A stretch of 64,000 bases of DNA from an uncultured Kordia sp. (GTDB taxonomy: Bacteria; Bacteroidota; Bacteroidia; Flavobacteriales; Flavobacteriaceae): contig NZ_CANMEZ010000011.1 in NCBI RefSeq assembly GCF_947496985.1, forward strand, positions 103,927 to 167,926, written 5' to 3'. The notes under the pieces are model-generated. The model made no database searches. It was not told the DNA's origin and saw only the letters and a program-made list of their open reading frames with translations. The translations under genes and the position numbers were made by a program. Shown here piece after piece: positions 41,223 to 51,020 of the stretch (position 1 is its first letter; each line of letters starts with the position of its first letter).

Positions 41223-41714
41223 TTATAGTTTAATTGCTGCTAGCAATGCTTTATCGTTTGTTTTTATAGCTTCAAAGAGTTTGATACTTCCATCAGGGTT
41301 GATAACCATATATCTTGGAATCCAATCGAGTCCAATGGCTTTTCCGAAAGCGCCTTTAAAACCTGTTTTCACATAATAATGTTCTCCAGTAAGATTATGT
41401 TTTTTCATTCCTGCTTTCCAGCCTGCTTCATTTCGATCCAAAGATAGAAATAGGTATGTTAACTGTTGATTATTTTTTTGAATTTCTTTTACACCTGGAA
41501 TTCCCTTTAAACAATCGCCACACCATGAAGCCCATATATCTACAAAGATTGTTTGTCCTTTGTATTTGGTTAAAACTTCCTCAAAAGTGATATCTTTCCC
41601 ATCAATTGTTCGCATACTTTCTTGTAGCGCTTCTGATGGAAATTTTGTAAGAATTTCTTTTTTACAACTTGTAAACAGCAATCCGATAATACATATATAT
41701 ATGAGATTTCTCAT
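41223..41714 (-). CDS. TlpA/thioredoxin-like lipoprotein
   Basis: A 163-residue lipoprotein from the ATG at 41714 (MRNLIYICIIGLLFTSC leader; the frame extends upstream but the extra residues are not a signal). The thioredoxin-fold domain has FVDIWASWCGDCLKGIPGVK, an active WCGDC, and the cis-Pro region IPRYMVIN. Likely a periplasmic thiol reductase. Its start overlaps the L,D-transpeptidase stop (TAATG), so they are co-translated. Confidence 0.85.
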   Translation of the reverse strand: MRNLIYICIIGLLFTSCKKEILTKFPSEALQESMRTIDGKDITFEEVLTKYKGQTIFVDIWASWCGDCLKGIPGVKEIQKNNQQLTYLFLSLDRNEAGWKAGMKKHNLTGEHYYVKTGFKGAFGKAIGLDWIPRYMVINPDGSIKLFEAIKTNDKALLAAIKL

Positions 41715-42274
41715 TATTTTTGAATTGTAATTTTTGTTTGTTTTGTGATGTACGGATATAGCTCGTTTATGGCTGCGTTTTTCATAGAAATACAACCTAA
41801 TGTCCAGTTACGTTTTTCATCAATCATATGATCCATTCCATCAGGAACACCGTGAATTCCAACTTCACCACCAATGGTTTCACCTTCTTTGATGATTCCA
41901 GCAGCTTTACGCTGATTGAATTTTGTCCAAGATGCTTCATTTGGGTAATCTATCCAAATAAATTTTGTCCAATTGCGATGCGGATATTTGTCTCGCATTC
42001 CAAAAACACCTTCTGGTGTACATTTATCACCTTCTTTATGCTTATCATCAATTGGATTTCCTCCAAAAACAACATCATATTTTTTTACCAACGTATCTGC
42101 TGCAAATACAGAAAGAGTATAATCGCTTTTATCAATCACTATATTTATAGATGTATTAGTTGGTAATACGAATGTTGAACTTTCTTCTTTTACCGCTTTA
42201 GATTTTTCATTTTCACATGATTGCATCATGAAAAATATACACATACAGACGAAATATAATGTTGTTGCTTTCAT
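41714..42274 (-). CDS. L,D-transpeptidase (YkuD) lipoprotein
   Basis: A 186-residue lipoprotein (leader ending FFMMQSC). YkuD motif: GGEVGIHGVPDG then WTLGCISMKNAAINELY with the catalytic His and Cys. Such enzymes form 3-3 peptidoglycan cross-links or anchor proteins to peptidoglycan. The preceding INIVIDKSDYTLSVFAADTL strand pair is the usual YkuD start. Coupled to the redoxin gene by TAATG overlap. Confidence 0.88.
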   Translation of the reverse strand: MKATTLYFVCMCIFFMMQSCENEKSKAVKEESSTFVLPTNTSINIVIDKSDYTLSVFAADTLVKKYDVVFGGNPIDDKHKEGDKCTPEGVFGMRDKYPHRNWTKFIWIDYPNEASWTKFNQRKAAGIIKEGETIGGEVGIHGVPDGMDHMIDEKRNWTLGCISMKNAAINELYPYITKQTKITIQK

Positions 42275-42285
42275 CCAGATTGTTT

Positions 42286-43362
42286 TTATTGTAATCGTAT
42301 TTTAGGATCGAGCCAACCATAAATGATGTCTACTAAAATATTGATAATGACAAACATGCTCGCTATAATTAGTACAGAACCCATGATTATTGGTAAATCT
42401 TGACTATTTAAAGCATCAACAATTTCTTTTCCAAGTCCATTCCAACCAAATATATATTCTACAAAAACGGCGCCTGCTAACATGGAAGCGAACCAACCTG
42501 AAATTGCTGTAATTACAGGATTTAATGCGTTTTTGATAGCATGTTTTTTTATGATTTGAAATTCACTTAATCCTTTAGCTCTTGCTGTTCTGATATAATC
42601 TTGATTGAATACTTCTAGCAACGAATTTCTCATTAATTGAATAACAACCGCTAACGGACGAATTCCTAATACGATGGCTGGTAAGATGAGATTTTTCCAG
42701 CAAATGCTAGTAGATTCACCAAAATCGTCTACTTCATACAAGCTTCCAGTCATGTTCAAGTTTGTGAATTCATGCAATAGAAAACCAAAAATCCATGCAA
42801 ATAGTATCGCACTAAAAAACGAAGGAACACTCATTCCCAAAGTACTTATAATTTGAATAAATTTATCTATAAATGTGTCTTTATATAAAGCTGAAATTAC
42901 TCCAAAAATAATTCCCAACAACATTGCAATACTAATAGCTGCAACCGCTAATACAATAGTATTTGGTAATGTTTCACTTATGACTTGCGACACACTTTTC
43001 CCTGATTTTTGAAACGATTCACGTAAGTAAGGTAATTTTAAAACTGTTGTTGTATTTCCTATTGTAAATAGTTTCGCTGCACTGTATTTATTGTTTCTTA
43101 AATAGGTATAATCATTCTCTTTTGTGGAATGAAAAGATAGTGGTAACAAATCGTTTATATAGTATGCATACTGCGTTAGCAAAGGTTTATCAAAACCATA
43201 TTTCTTTTTTACAATTGCAACTTGTTCTTCTGTTTGATTTTGCCCAAGCATCATTTTTGCGGGATCGCCTGGTAAGATATTAAACAAGAAAAAAATTACC
43301 GTAACAACTCCAAAAAGTGTTAGAAATGCATATCCGATTTTATGTATGATATATTTCCCCAA
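42286..43362 (-). CDS. ABC transporter permease, DppB/OppB type
   Basis: A 358-residue inner-membrane protein with six predicted spans. The N-terminus YIIHKIGYAFLTLFGVVTVI then LPGDPAKMMLG, and the cytoplasmic EAA loop AKGLSEFQIIKKHAIKNALN with NPVITAISGWF, are typical of the B-type peptide/nickel permeases. No partner permease, binding protein or ATPase adjoins it; in flavobacteria this gene often stands alone next to the DoxX protein, with the C-type permease elsewhere. Function inferred from family only. Confidence 0.85.
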   Translation of the reverse strand: MGKYIIHKIGYAFLTLFGVVTVIFFLFNILPGDPAKMMLGQNQTEEQVAIVKKKYGFDKPLLTQYAYYINDLLPLSFHSTKENDYTYLRNNKYSAAKLFTIGNTTTVLKLPYLRESFQKSGKSVSQVISETLPNTIVLAVAAISIAMLLGIIFGVISALYKDTFIDKFIQIISTLGMSVPSFFSAILFAWIFGFLLHEFTNLNMTGSLYEVDDFGESTSICWKNLILPAIVLGIRPLAVVIQLMRNSLLEVFNQDYIRTARAKGLSEFQIIKKHAIKNALNPVITAISGWFASMLAGAVFVEYIFGWNGLGKEIVDALNSQDLPIIMGSVLIIASMFVIINILVDIIYGWLDPKIRLQ

Positions 43363-43372
43363 AGAGTATTTT

Positions 43373-44476
43373 CTAAAATTTTACGTCCTCAAAATCATTG
43401 TAATGCGCTTTGTCTACTATCGTTCCTTTTTCAAGTTTTAAGACACCTGGATTTGAACGAATGATTGTTTTTAGGGCAGTTTCATCTGTAAGGTAGAACT
43501 CAAAGTTATAGTTCATTATGGTTGCTAAATCTTTTAAACTTTCTGGATCTGACGATGATAACCCGATGACTTTGTAACCCGCTGCGGTAGCTCTATCAGT
43601 GAGTTCTTTTACTTTTAACAATCCTTCTTCTTCTGTTTTATCTAGATTATACATAACAATGATAGCTAATTTTTCTTCTGCCATCATTGCTTCCGTTACA
43701 TCGCCATCTTCGATACTTTCTATAGAAAAATCATGAATTGGCGGTTCGTATCCTTCTTCCAATATTTCACTTGTAACACTTACATAGGTTCCTCCTTCCA
43801 CTACTGGATAGTTTGCAGAATTTGTTATAATTTCTTTGTCTTCTCCATTTACGTTAAAAATCCATTTGTATTGAAATACTGGCAATGGTGCATCTGGTGG
43901 AACCGACATTCCTTCCATAATGTTTGCAGAAATTTTATACGGTCGGAAATCAAATGTTGGTAAATGATTTAGTACGTGTTTTCCAAAAAGTATACATGCT
44001 AGTAAACTAACAACTGTAATTCCTAAGTTAATTTTATTGGAGAATAATGGTTTTATATGTTTCTGTCCAATGATTAGTATGATAATAAATACTAGTAGAA
44101 ATACATCTTTTCGGAAACTTTCCCAAGGTGTTAACTTCCAAAAATCGCCAAAACAACCACAATCGGTTACTTTGTTATAATATGCTGAATAAAAGGTGAG
44201 AAACGTAAAAAATACTATTAAACCAAATAACATGGCTAAAACTGGCTTTTTAAAATAGCCTACAAGAATCATTACTCCAAGTATTACTTCAAGTATTACA
44301 ATAAATACAGCAAGTCCTAAAGCATATGGTGATAAGAATTCCATATTTAATACATCTTCTGCAAAGTAATCTGTAAGCTTAAAAGAGAATCCTACAGGAT
44401 CATTTAGTTTTATGAATCCTGAGAATATAAATAATCCACCTACGATTATTCTTGAAAGTGCTACAAGGTATTTCAT
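43373..44476 (-). CDS. BT_3928-type DoxX membrane protein with thioredoxin-like tail
   Basis: A 367-residue protein: four transmembrane segments of the DoxX fold (ALSRIIVGGLFIFSGFIKLN at the start, CGCFGDFWKLTPWESFRKD near 105-123) and a periplasmic thioredoxin-like C-terminal domain (LAIIVMYNLDKTEEEGLLKV, YKVIGLSSSDPESL) without a CxxC. This is the known BT_3928 arrangement. It lies divergently from folP, a very common flavobacterial pairing. It is first in the - strand operon running to clpS. Confidence 0.85.
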   Translation of the reverse strand: MKYLVALSRIIVGGLFIFSGFIKLNDPVGFSFKLTDYFAEDVLNMEFLSPYALGLAVFIVILEVILGVMILVGYFKKPVLAMLFGLIVFFTFLTFYSAYYNKVTDCGCFGDFWKLTPWESFRKDVFLLVFIIILIIGQKHIKPLFSNKINLGITVVSLLACILFGKHVLNHLPTFDFRPYKISANIMEGMSVPPDAPLPVFQYKWIFNVNGEDKEIITNSANYPVVEGGTYVSVTSEILEEGYEPPIHDFSIESIEDGDVTEAMMAEEKLAIIVMYNLDKTEEEGLLKVKELTDRATAAGYKVIGLSSSDPESLKDLATIMNYNFEFYLTDETALKTIIRSNPGVLKLEKGTIVDKAHYNDFEDVKF

Positions 44477-44559
44477 CTGTTATTTCGTTTTTGCCAGTTA
44501 ACTGTGAGATTTTATGTAAATTTCGTCCAAAATTACCAATTTATAAAAAGAAACGGACA

Positions 44560-44567
44560 TAACTTTG
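44560..44567 (+). promoter_or_regulatory. -7 element of folP
   Basis: TAACTTTG, 18 bases before the ATG. The -33 element is not evident. Confidence 0.45.
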
Positions 44568-44585
44568 TTTTAAAGGTATATATGT

Positions 44586-45413
44586 ATGAAAAGTATCAAC
44601 TGTAAAGGTCGTTTGGTGAGTTTAGATACTCCAAGAGTGATGGGGATTTTAAATGTAACACCTGATTCTTTTTTTGATGGTGGAAAATACAAAGACGAAG
44701 TTTCTATTTTGTCGCAAGTAGAAAAAATGCTGAACGATGGCGCTACTTTTATCGATATTGGCGCATATAGCTCACGACCAAATGCGCCGCATGTAACCGA
44801 ATCTGAAGAAAAACAACGTTTATTACCTATTGTTTCTTTGATTTTGAAACAGTTTCCTGAAACTATTATTTCTATTGACACCTTTAGAGCTGCTGTTGCT
44901 AAGGAAGCCATTGAAGTTGGTGCTTCTTTGATTAATGATATTTCTGCTGGAAATTTAGATCCTGATATGATGAAAACTGTAGGCGAACTTGGTGTACCTT
45001 ATGTGATGATGCATATGCAAGGAACACCACAAACGATGCAAGAAAACCCTAACTATGAAGCTATTGTAAAAGAGTTACTTTATTACTTTTCGAGTAAAAT
45101 CGCGGAAGCGAAATCACATAAAATAAATGATATTATTATTGATCCAGGATTTGGTTTTGGAAAAACGATTGCACATAATTATAAAATTTTAAAACAATTA
45201 GCGTTATTTCAATTGTTAGATTTCCCAGTATTAGCAGGTGTTTCTAGAAAGTCTATGATTTATAAAGTATTAGAAATTTCTCCGCAAGACGCTTTAAATG
45301 CAACATCTGTATTGCATACTATTGCATTGCAAAATGGCGCTTCTATTTTACGAGTTCATGATGTAAAGGAAGCAATGGAATGTGTAAAATTAGCAGAAAT
45401 GATAACAGATTAA
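44586..45413 (+). CDS. folP: dihydropteroate synthase
   Basis: A 275-residue TIM-barrel enzyme of folate synthesis joining p-aminobenzoate and hydroxymethyl-dihydropterin pyrophosphate. MGILNVTPDSFFDGGKY near 19-35 is the pterin site, IDIGAYSSRPNAPHV near 57-71 the mobile loop, ISIDTFRAAV near 96-105, LINDISAGN, MHMQGTPQTMQENPNY, IIDPGFGFGKT near 180-190 and GVSRKSMIYKVL. All catalytic motifs are intact. Divergent from the DoxX gene and followed by a bidirectional terminator. Confidence 0.96.
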   Translation: MKSINCKGRLVSLDTPRVMGILNVTPDSFFDGGKYKDEVSILSQVEKMLNDGATFIDIGAYSSRPNAPHVTESEEKQRLLPIVSLILKQFPETIISIDTFRAAVAKEAIEVGASLINDISAGNLDPDMMKTVGELGVPYVMMHMQGTPQTMQENPNYEAIVKELLYYFSSKIAEAKSHKINDIIIDPGFGFGKTIAHNYKILKQLALFQLLDFPVLAGVSRKSMIYKVLEISPQDALNATSVLHTIALQNGASILRVHDVKEAMECVKLAEMITD

Positions 45414-45430
45414 TTTTTACTTAAAAAAAC

Positions 45431-45465
45431 AAAAGTTGCCTGAAATTATTTCCAGACAACTTTTT
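45431..45465. terminator. bidirectional terminator between folP and the GG-leader peptide
   Basis: AAAGTTG.CTG / CAG.CAACTTT hairpin with flanking A/T tracts between convergent genes. Confidence 0.7.
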
Positions 45466-45488
45466 AATACTTTCTAGTTTACGGTATT

Positions 45489-45650
45489 CTAGAAATCATC
45501 ACAGTAACAACATTGAACTTCTGCACAATGATGTCCACAACTTGTACAAATACCTCCATTGAAACATTTTGCACGTCCTCCATTGATTTTTTGTTGTTGT
45601 TCTTTCTCGATTTCTTCTACACCTTTTAGGTTTAAAATTTTGTGTAACAT
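45489..45650 (-). CDS. small Cys-rich peptide with double-glycine leader
   Basis: A 53-residue frame on the - strand from the ATG at 45650: leader MLHKILNLKGVEEIEKEQQQ then KINGG, the classic GG cleavage form of bacteriocin-type precursors, and a core RAKCFNGGICTSCGHHCAEV ending QCCYCDDF, with seven Cys and two His. Such peptides are exported by peptidase-containing ABC transporters; none is nearby. The core could be disulfide- or metal-bound (CxxC and HHC). It has a terminator 24 bases downstream. Similar 50-60-residue peptides are common and often unannotated in flavobacteria. Confidence 0.7.
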   Translation of the reverse strand: MLHKILNLKGVEEIEKEQQQKINGGRAKCFNGGICTSCGHHCAEVQCCYCDDF

Positions 45651-45783
45651 ATTATTTGTTTTTTGATTAATAAATTAAATGTACTAAAAATAGCAGCTGA
45701 GACAGTAAGGTTTTACCTTACAAACAGGTAGTTTAATTGTAAAATTGAAAAAAAACAGGTTTTAGCTTTACATTCTATAATAT

Positions 45784-46602
45784 TTGCTATTTTTACTCCA
45801 ATCGTTTACCCAACTCATTTTGGATTTTTTAAGCTTTTTAAATTTTGGCTGGTTAGATTTCATTGAAATCATTTTAGTTGCAGTGCTTTTGTATTATGTA
45901 TACAAGCTTGTAAAAGGAACTGCTGCCATTAATATTTTTATAGGAATTGTTATTATTTTCATTGTTTGGAAAATAACAGAAGCACTTGAAATGAAAGTGT
46001 TAAGTAATATTTTTGGCGGATTTATTAATGTTGGAATTATTGCTTTGTTTATTGTTTTTCAGCAAGAAATACGAAAGTTTTTATTGATGGTTGGTTCTAC
46101 TAATTTTGCTGCCAAACGTAGTTTTGTAAAACATTTTAAGTTTTTGAAACAAGATATTAATACTGAAACAAATGTGGAAGCTATAGTAACTGCCTGCGCT
46201 AAAATGTCTACCACAAAAACAGGTGCTATTATTGTTATTGAACGTAATAACTCTTTAGATTTTGTAAAAGATTCTGGTGATACAATGAGCATGGAAGTAA
46301 ACATTCCGACCTTAGAGAGTATCTTTTTTAAAAATAGCCCATTGCATGATGGTGCTATCATTATTGAAGGAAATCGTGTGACTGCCACACGTGTTATTTT
46401 GCCTATTTCTAAAGAAACAACTATTCCACAACGCTTTGGATTACGACATAGAGCTGCCGTAGGAATTACAGAAAAAACAGATGCTTTGGTGTTAGTGGTT
46501 TCAGAAGAAACTGGACAAATTTCATATATTAGAAATGGTGAATTTGTATTGTATGAAGATATTCCAACACTGCAAGAAATGGTTCAGAATGACTTGAGTT
46601 AA
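45784..46602 (+). CDS. cdaA: diadenylate cyclase (DisA_N domain)
   Basis: A 272-residue membrane enzyme making c-di-AMP from two ATP. Three N-terminal helices (FIEIILVAVLLYYVYKLVKG, INIFIGIVIIFIVWK, IIALFIVFQQEIRKFLLMVG), then the cyclase domain with NSPLHDGAIIIEGNRV near 182-197 (DGA) and RFGLRHRAAVGITE near 219-232 (RHR), both diagnostic. The listed start is a TTG (45784), since no in-frame ATG precedes the first helix; a TTG at about 45822 is the alternative. c-di-AMP controls osmotic balance and wall homeostasis. Confidence 0.93.
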   Translation: MLFLLQSFTQLILDFLSFLNFGWLDFIEIILVAVLLYYVYKLVKGTAAINIFIGIVIIFIVWKITEALEMKVLSNIFGGFINVGIIALFIVFQQEIRKFLLMVGSTNFAAKRSFVKHFKFLKQDINTETNVEAIVTACAKMSTTKTGAIIVIERNNSLDFVKDSGDTMSMEVNIPTLESIFFKNSPLHDGAIIIEGNRVTATRVILPISKETTIPQRFGLRHRAAVGITEKTDALVLVVSEETGQISYIRNGEFVLYEDIPTLQEMVQNDLS

Positions 46603-46700
46603 TTCCCGCCAAGGGTAACATCTTTAATATAATACAACTAATAAAAAATACACCAACAACTAGATTCTCCTATAAATAATTTAGGCTAAAACCAAAGCTT

Positions 46701-47525
46701 ATGAATTGTAAAAATTGTACATACCAACTAAAAACAGAGAATAAGTTTTGCCCAAATTGCGGTGCTAAAGTAATTCACGACCGACTGACTTTAAAAAACT
46801 TATGGAGTGAATTTTCACAACGATTTTTAAACTATGACAATACATTTTTTAAAACGGTACGTCATATGTTTACACAACCCGAAGTAGTGATTGACAGTTT
46901 CATTAGTGGGACTCGAAAAAAGTATTTAAATGTTTTTAATTATTTTGCTATATCAATTACTATTACTGGTTTTTTTACCTTTATTTTCTTCAAGTTTTTT
47001 CCTGATATTTTTAAAAATGCAATGGATGTATTAAATACATCTCAACAATCCGAAGCGCAAAAAGAAATGTTTTCTAAGGTAATGTCTGCAATTTTTGATT
47101 ACCAATCATTGATGTATTTCATGCTGATTCCGCTTTTAGCATTAATTTCTAAAATTGTATTTTACAATTACAAAAAATACAATTACACCGAACATGCAGT
47201 TATTTATTTATACGCATATTCACATACGGTTGTGCTTATTAATGTATTGTATTTAATTTTTATTATAATTTATCACCCTTTTTTAAATTATATAACAGCT
47301 TTATCTATACCTCTTAGTGTTTTGTATGTAGCATACGTATTGAAACGCTTATACAAATTAAGTTTCAAAAAAATATTTTTAAAGACATTACTTTTTATAG
47401 TCGTTGGACTTGTTTTTTATATTGGAATTTCCTTAGTTCTTGGAGCTATCATGCTTATTTTTATGATATTCGATGGAAGTTTTATGGAAATGGTGCATGA
47501 ACAACAGAGACTGAAAGGAAAATAA
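46701..47525 (+). CDS. DUF3667-type zinc-ribbon membrane protein
   Basis: A 274-residue protein. The N-terminal zinc ribbon CKNC..CPNCG (residues 3-6 and 18-22) is followed by RLTLKNLWSEFSQRFLNYDN, the FFKTVRHMFTQPEVVIDSFI segment and then five or so membrane helices (YLNVFNYFAISITITGFFTF onwards). This order is that of DUF3667 proteins of Bacteroidota, function unknown. It may act with the adjacent c-di-AMP cyclase, as the gene is 98 bases downstream on the same strand, but nothing shows this. Confidence 0.8.
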   Translation: MNCKNCTYQLKTENKFCPNCGAKVIHDRLTLKNLWSEFSQRFLNYDNTFFKTVRHMFTQPEVVIDSFISGTRKKYLNVFNYFAISITITGFFTFIFFKFFPDIFKNAMDVLNTSQQSEAQKEMFSKVMSAIFDYQSLMYFMLIPLLALISKIVFYNYKKYNYTEHAVIYLYAYSHTVVLINVLYLIFIIIYHPFLNYITALSIPLSVLYVAYVLKRLYKLSFKKIFLKTLLFIVVGLVFYIGISLVLGAIMLIFMIFDGSFMEMVHEQQRLKGK

Positions 47526-47598
47526 TTATACAGTTTCTTGTTGGATGAATTGTACTTCGTATCAGTTTTTGTAATATCTTTTTTTCAATTTGAAGTAA

Positions 47599-49128
47599 TT
47601 AATGCGTTGTCGTGACATATTTATTAAATAATTCTTGAGCAGCTTCGCAAGAAGGTGCATAGGTCTTATTACAACTATCTATTGCTATTCTTGCATTTTT
47701 TAATTCTTCTTTTAAAAGATGATATGCACATATTTGATACACCATAATTTGTAATTTGGTTTCATCATTTACATATTTCCCAGCAGTTTCTATGTAATGA
47801 CTTTTCATTATTTCTCTACCATTCAATAAGTTTATGTAGGAAAGTAATCCTAAAGACTTGAAATTATTGTATTCTAAGCTTAAAGCTTTTTTCACCCATT
47901 CTTTTGCAGATTTCCAATCATCATTTTCCAACAAAAAAGACATTCCTATATTATTATAAGCTTCAGCTATGTTGATTTCATTCTTACGTTTTTCGATTTT
48001 CATTTTTATAACCTCTCGATACTTGTCATAAGTTTTATTTCTTTTATATATAAATGCTAACAATGTATAGGGTTCATTTATATCCATCATAGGTGTTTGT
48101 TTTTCCTTTGGTATGATGTCTACAATTTTTTTTAAATGCATAATTGCTTTCTCGTCTTCTTCCATCAACAAATGTATTATTCCTAAAAATCGATGATACG
48201 TATATGTATTTAACTGCTTTTCTTTATAAAGCGGAGTTAGCCAATTTTTAAACTTTTTTGCTCTCTCAGCATCTACTTTTGGCAACACTCCTTTGAAATT
48301 AGAATGATCAATGGATGTTAAATAATTCATCATAATTGCAAGAAAGTGGAAAAAGTTTTGTGCTTCACTAATTTTAGCTTCCTTATTTTTCAATTTTTGG
48401 GCATATTCATCTATTGAAGACAAATCAAAAGTTTGATTATAATTTTTATGCTTTTCTTCAGAATTTGTCTCTTCCATTACCTTCTCCATTTGCGAGATTA
48501 AGTCAAAAAAACTATAGAAAAAGTAAGCGTTAAAAAAATTTTTATCTGTTTTCTCGATGAAATTTTTATATATGTCTTTTGCTTTTTTCGGATTTCCTTC
48601 CATAAATAAGCCCATAGGGTACGTTAAAATAGCAATAGAATCTAACGGATTTATCTTTAAAGCTTTTTCAAAGTCAGCTCTAACATCTTTTTCTTTACCT
48701 AATTTATGATGTAAAACTGCTCTGAAAGAGTAAAACTTTGCACTATCGTTTTTAAATTCGTTTTTGTTTAATCCTTTTAAAGACAACTCATAATAGTTTT
48801 TTGCTTCTTGAAGGTCTTTTTTATTTTCATAATACTCTCCTTTTTGATGTAAGTAGTACACATTAAGTGTGTCATCTTTAAATTTTTCTTTTAGTTCATG
48901 CAAAAAGTTATCTCTATTGAAAATATTTTCCTGAAAATCTGAAATACTGCTTTTTAAGTCATTTGTAGTAAGAGCAAAGGTGAATAATCTATTGTTATAT
49001 TGTTTCAGAATTAAACCTTTAATTTCTTTTTTATCGTCGGTAGTAAGTTTACTTTTTAACTCATAGGTTTGCGCATTCATTAGATTGAAAATCATTAAAA
49101 AGAAAACACTAGATATTCTTGTACTCAT
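47599..49128 (-). CDS. exported TPR protein
   Basis: A 509-residue helical protein with an N-terminal Sec signal (SSVFFLMIFNLMNA, cut before QTYEL). Repeated TPR-type helix pairs: AKNYYELSLKGLNKNEFKND, KDVRADFEKALKINPLDSIA, AYNNIGMSFLLENDDWKSAK, EWVKKALSLEYNNFKSLGL. No enzyme domain. It ends with a short TTH tail. Monocistronic by position; no promoter motif found. Role unknown, probably scaffold or peptide-binding in the periplasm. Confidence 0.7.
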   Translation of the reverse strand: MSTRISSVFFLMIFNLMNAQTYELKSKLTTDDKKEIKGLILKQYNNRLFTFALTTNDLKSSISDFQENIFNRDNFLHELKEKFKDDTLNVYYLHQKGEYYENKKDLQEAKNYYELSLKGLNKNEFKNDSAKFYSFRAVLHHKLGKEKDVRADFEKALKINPLDSIAILTYPMGLFMEGNPKKAKDIYKNFIEKTDKNFFNAYFFYSFFDLISQMEKVMEETNSEEKHKNYNQTFDLSSIDEYAQKLKNKEAKISEAQNFFHFLAIMMNYLTSIDHSNFKGVLPKVDAERAKKFKNWLTPLYKEKQLNTYTYHRFLGIIHLLMEEDEKAIMHLKKIVDIIPKEKQTPMMDINEPYTLLAFIYKRNKTYDKYREVIKMKIEKRKNEINIAEAYNNIGMSFLLENDDWKSAKEWVKKALSLEYNNFKSLGLLSYINLLNGREIMKSHYIETAGKYVNDETKLQIMVYQICAYHLLKEELKNARIAIDSCNKTYAPSCEAAQELFNKYVTTTH

Positions 49129-49250
49129 ATGATAGGTATTTTTTTATTGTAAAAAAATTAGTAAAGCAGGTATAGTTTTTAAAACTCATTGTTGAGTATC
49201 AAAAAATATACCAGTCTTCTTTATTCAATATATGAGTGTAGTGTATTTAA

Positions 49251-51020
49251 CTAAAGTGTTTCTTGCTTTATAAACTGTACTTCGTATAAGTTTTTGTAGT
49301 AGCCGTTATCGATTTTCAGTAATTCTTCATGTGAACCTTGTTCTACAATGTTTCCAGCATCCATTACAATGATTGTATCTGCTTTTTTAATCGTTGCCAA
49401 CCTATGTGCAATTACAATAGAAGTTCTTCCTTGTGTAATGGTATCTGTTGCATTCTGAATTAATTGTTCTGAATGTGAATCTACAGAAGAAGTTGCTTCA
49501 TCTAAAATTAAAATTCTAGGATTGGTTACATATGCACGCAAGAACGAAATCAATTGTCGTTGCCCTGAAGAAAGCATGCTTCCGCGTTCTTTTACATTGT
49601 AATCATAATTATTAGGCAAACTCATGATAAAATCATGCACTCCAATTTGTTTAGCTGCTTTTTCAACAGTTTCACGTGTAATTGATTCATTTTGTAATGT
49701 GATATTGTTCAAAATAGTATCCGCAAACAAAAATACATCTTGTAAAACTACCGCAATTTTAGTTCGTAAAGCCTCTAATTTGACGTTGTTTATGTCTGTT
49801 TTATCAATACAAATAGTTCCTTCATCAATTTCGTAAAAACGATTCAACAGATTGATAATTGTAGATTTTCCTGCTCCTGTAGCACCAACAATTGCTACAG
49901 TTTGTCCTTGTTTCACTTCAAAGGAAATTCCATGCAATACTTCTTCATCTTCAATGTAAGAGAAACGTACATCTTTAAAACTAATATCTCCTTTTATATC
50001 AAATGATGTTATTTTTCCTTCATCAGGAATATTACTTTCAGTATCTAAAATTGTAAATACACGACCTGCTGCAACCATTCCCATTTGTAAAGTATTGAAC
50101 TTGTCTGCAATTTGTCGTAAAGGTCTAAACAGCATTCCAATCATCATAATAAAAGCAATCACTTCTCCTAAAGAATCTGTAGAGTTCTCAGTAGCTGCCA
50201 TTAATCCTCCATACCAAACAACTAAACCAACAGCAATAGCATTTGCTAATTCTGGAATTGGAAAAAAGATAGAGTTATACCAAACCGTACGTAACCAACC
50301 TTTTTTGTGTTTTTCGTTAATTTCTTTGAAGTTTTTGTATTCTGTTTCTTCTCTTGAAAATAATTGTACAATCTTCATTCCTGTTACACGTTCTTGCACA
50401 AAAGAATTAAGGTTAGAAATTTGTGTACGTACTTCTTCAAATGCAGATTTCATTGCTTTTTGAAATACACGCGTTGCATAAATAATCAACGGAAGTATTG
50501 CAAAAACAATAAGTGATAATTTCCAACTCATATACAACATAACGCCCATAACTACGAACATTTTTAATAAATCGGCAATAATAACAAACAGTCCTTGACT
50601 AAAGATACTTGCTATGGTTTCAATATCACTTACAGCTCTTGTAACCAAGCGTCCAACCGAAGATTTATCATAATATGCCATTTTAAAATTGAGCATATGA
50701 TTGAATAACTTTTGGCGAATATCTTTTATAATACTTTGTCCCAACCAGTTTGCATAGAACACAAATAGAAACTGAAAAACAACTTCTAGCACCAATACAC
50801 CAAGCATTAATAGTATGAAGATTAATAATCCATGAGAATCTTTTGTTAGAATATAATCGTTGATTGTAATTTTTAATAATATTGGTCGCGTAACCGCAAA
50901 AACAGCTAATAGTATTGCTGAGATTGCTACAAAATATAAGGTGATTTTATAGGGATTGGTATAGACCAATAATCTTTTAAAAAGACCTACGTCGAATACT
51001 TTTCCTGTTACTTTAGCCAT
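49251..51020 (-). CDS. ABC exporter with fused membrane and ATPase domains
   Basis: A 589-residue half-transporter of the MsbA/multidrug type: six membrane helices (1-310) with the intracellular coupling segment, then nucleotide-binding domain with Walker [12 protein letters not shown] near 380-390, signature [11 protein letters not shown] near 483-493, Walker [13 protein letters not shown] near 502-513 and the switch His in IVIAHRL. It homodimerises and exports lipid or drug-like molecules; the cargo cannot be read. The reading frame overlaps truA by eight bases (51013-51020). Confidence 0.93.
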   Translation of the reverse strand: MAKVTGKVFDVGLFKRLLVYTNPYKITLYFVAISAILLAVFAVTRPILLKITINDYILTKDSHGLLIFILLMLGVLVLEVVFQFLFVFYANWLGQSIIKDIRQKLFNHMLNFKMAYYDKSSVGRLVTRAVSDIETIASIFSQGLFVIIADLLKMFVVMGVMLYMSWKLSLIVFAILPLIIYATRVFQKAMKSAFEEVRTQISNLNSFVQERVTGMKIVQLFSREETEYKNFKEINEKHKKGWLRTVWYNSIFFPIPELANAIAVGLVVWYGGLMAATENSTDSLGEVIAFIMMIGMLFRPLRQIADKFNTLQMGMVAAGRVFTILDTESNIPDEGKITSFDIKGDISFKDVRFSYIEDEEVLHGISFEVKQGQTVAIVGATGAGKSTIINLLNRFYEIDEGTICIDKTDINNVKLEALRTKIAVVLQDVFLFADTILNNITLQNESITRETVEKAAKQIGVHDFIMSLPNNYDYNVKERGSMLSSGQRQLISFLRAYVTNPRILILDEATSSVDSHSEQLIQNATDTITQGRTSIVIAHRLATIKKADTIIVMDAGNIVEQGSHEELLKIDNGYYKNLYEVQFIKQETL

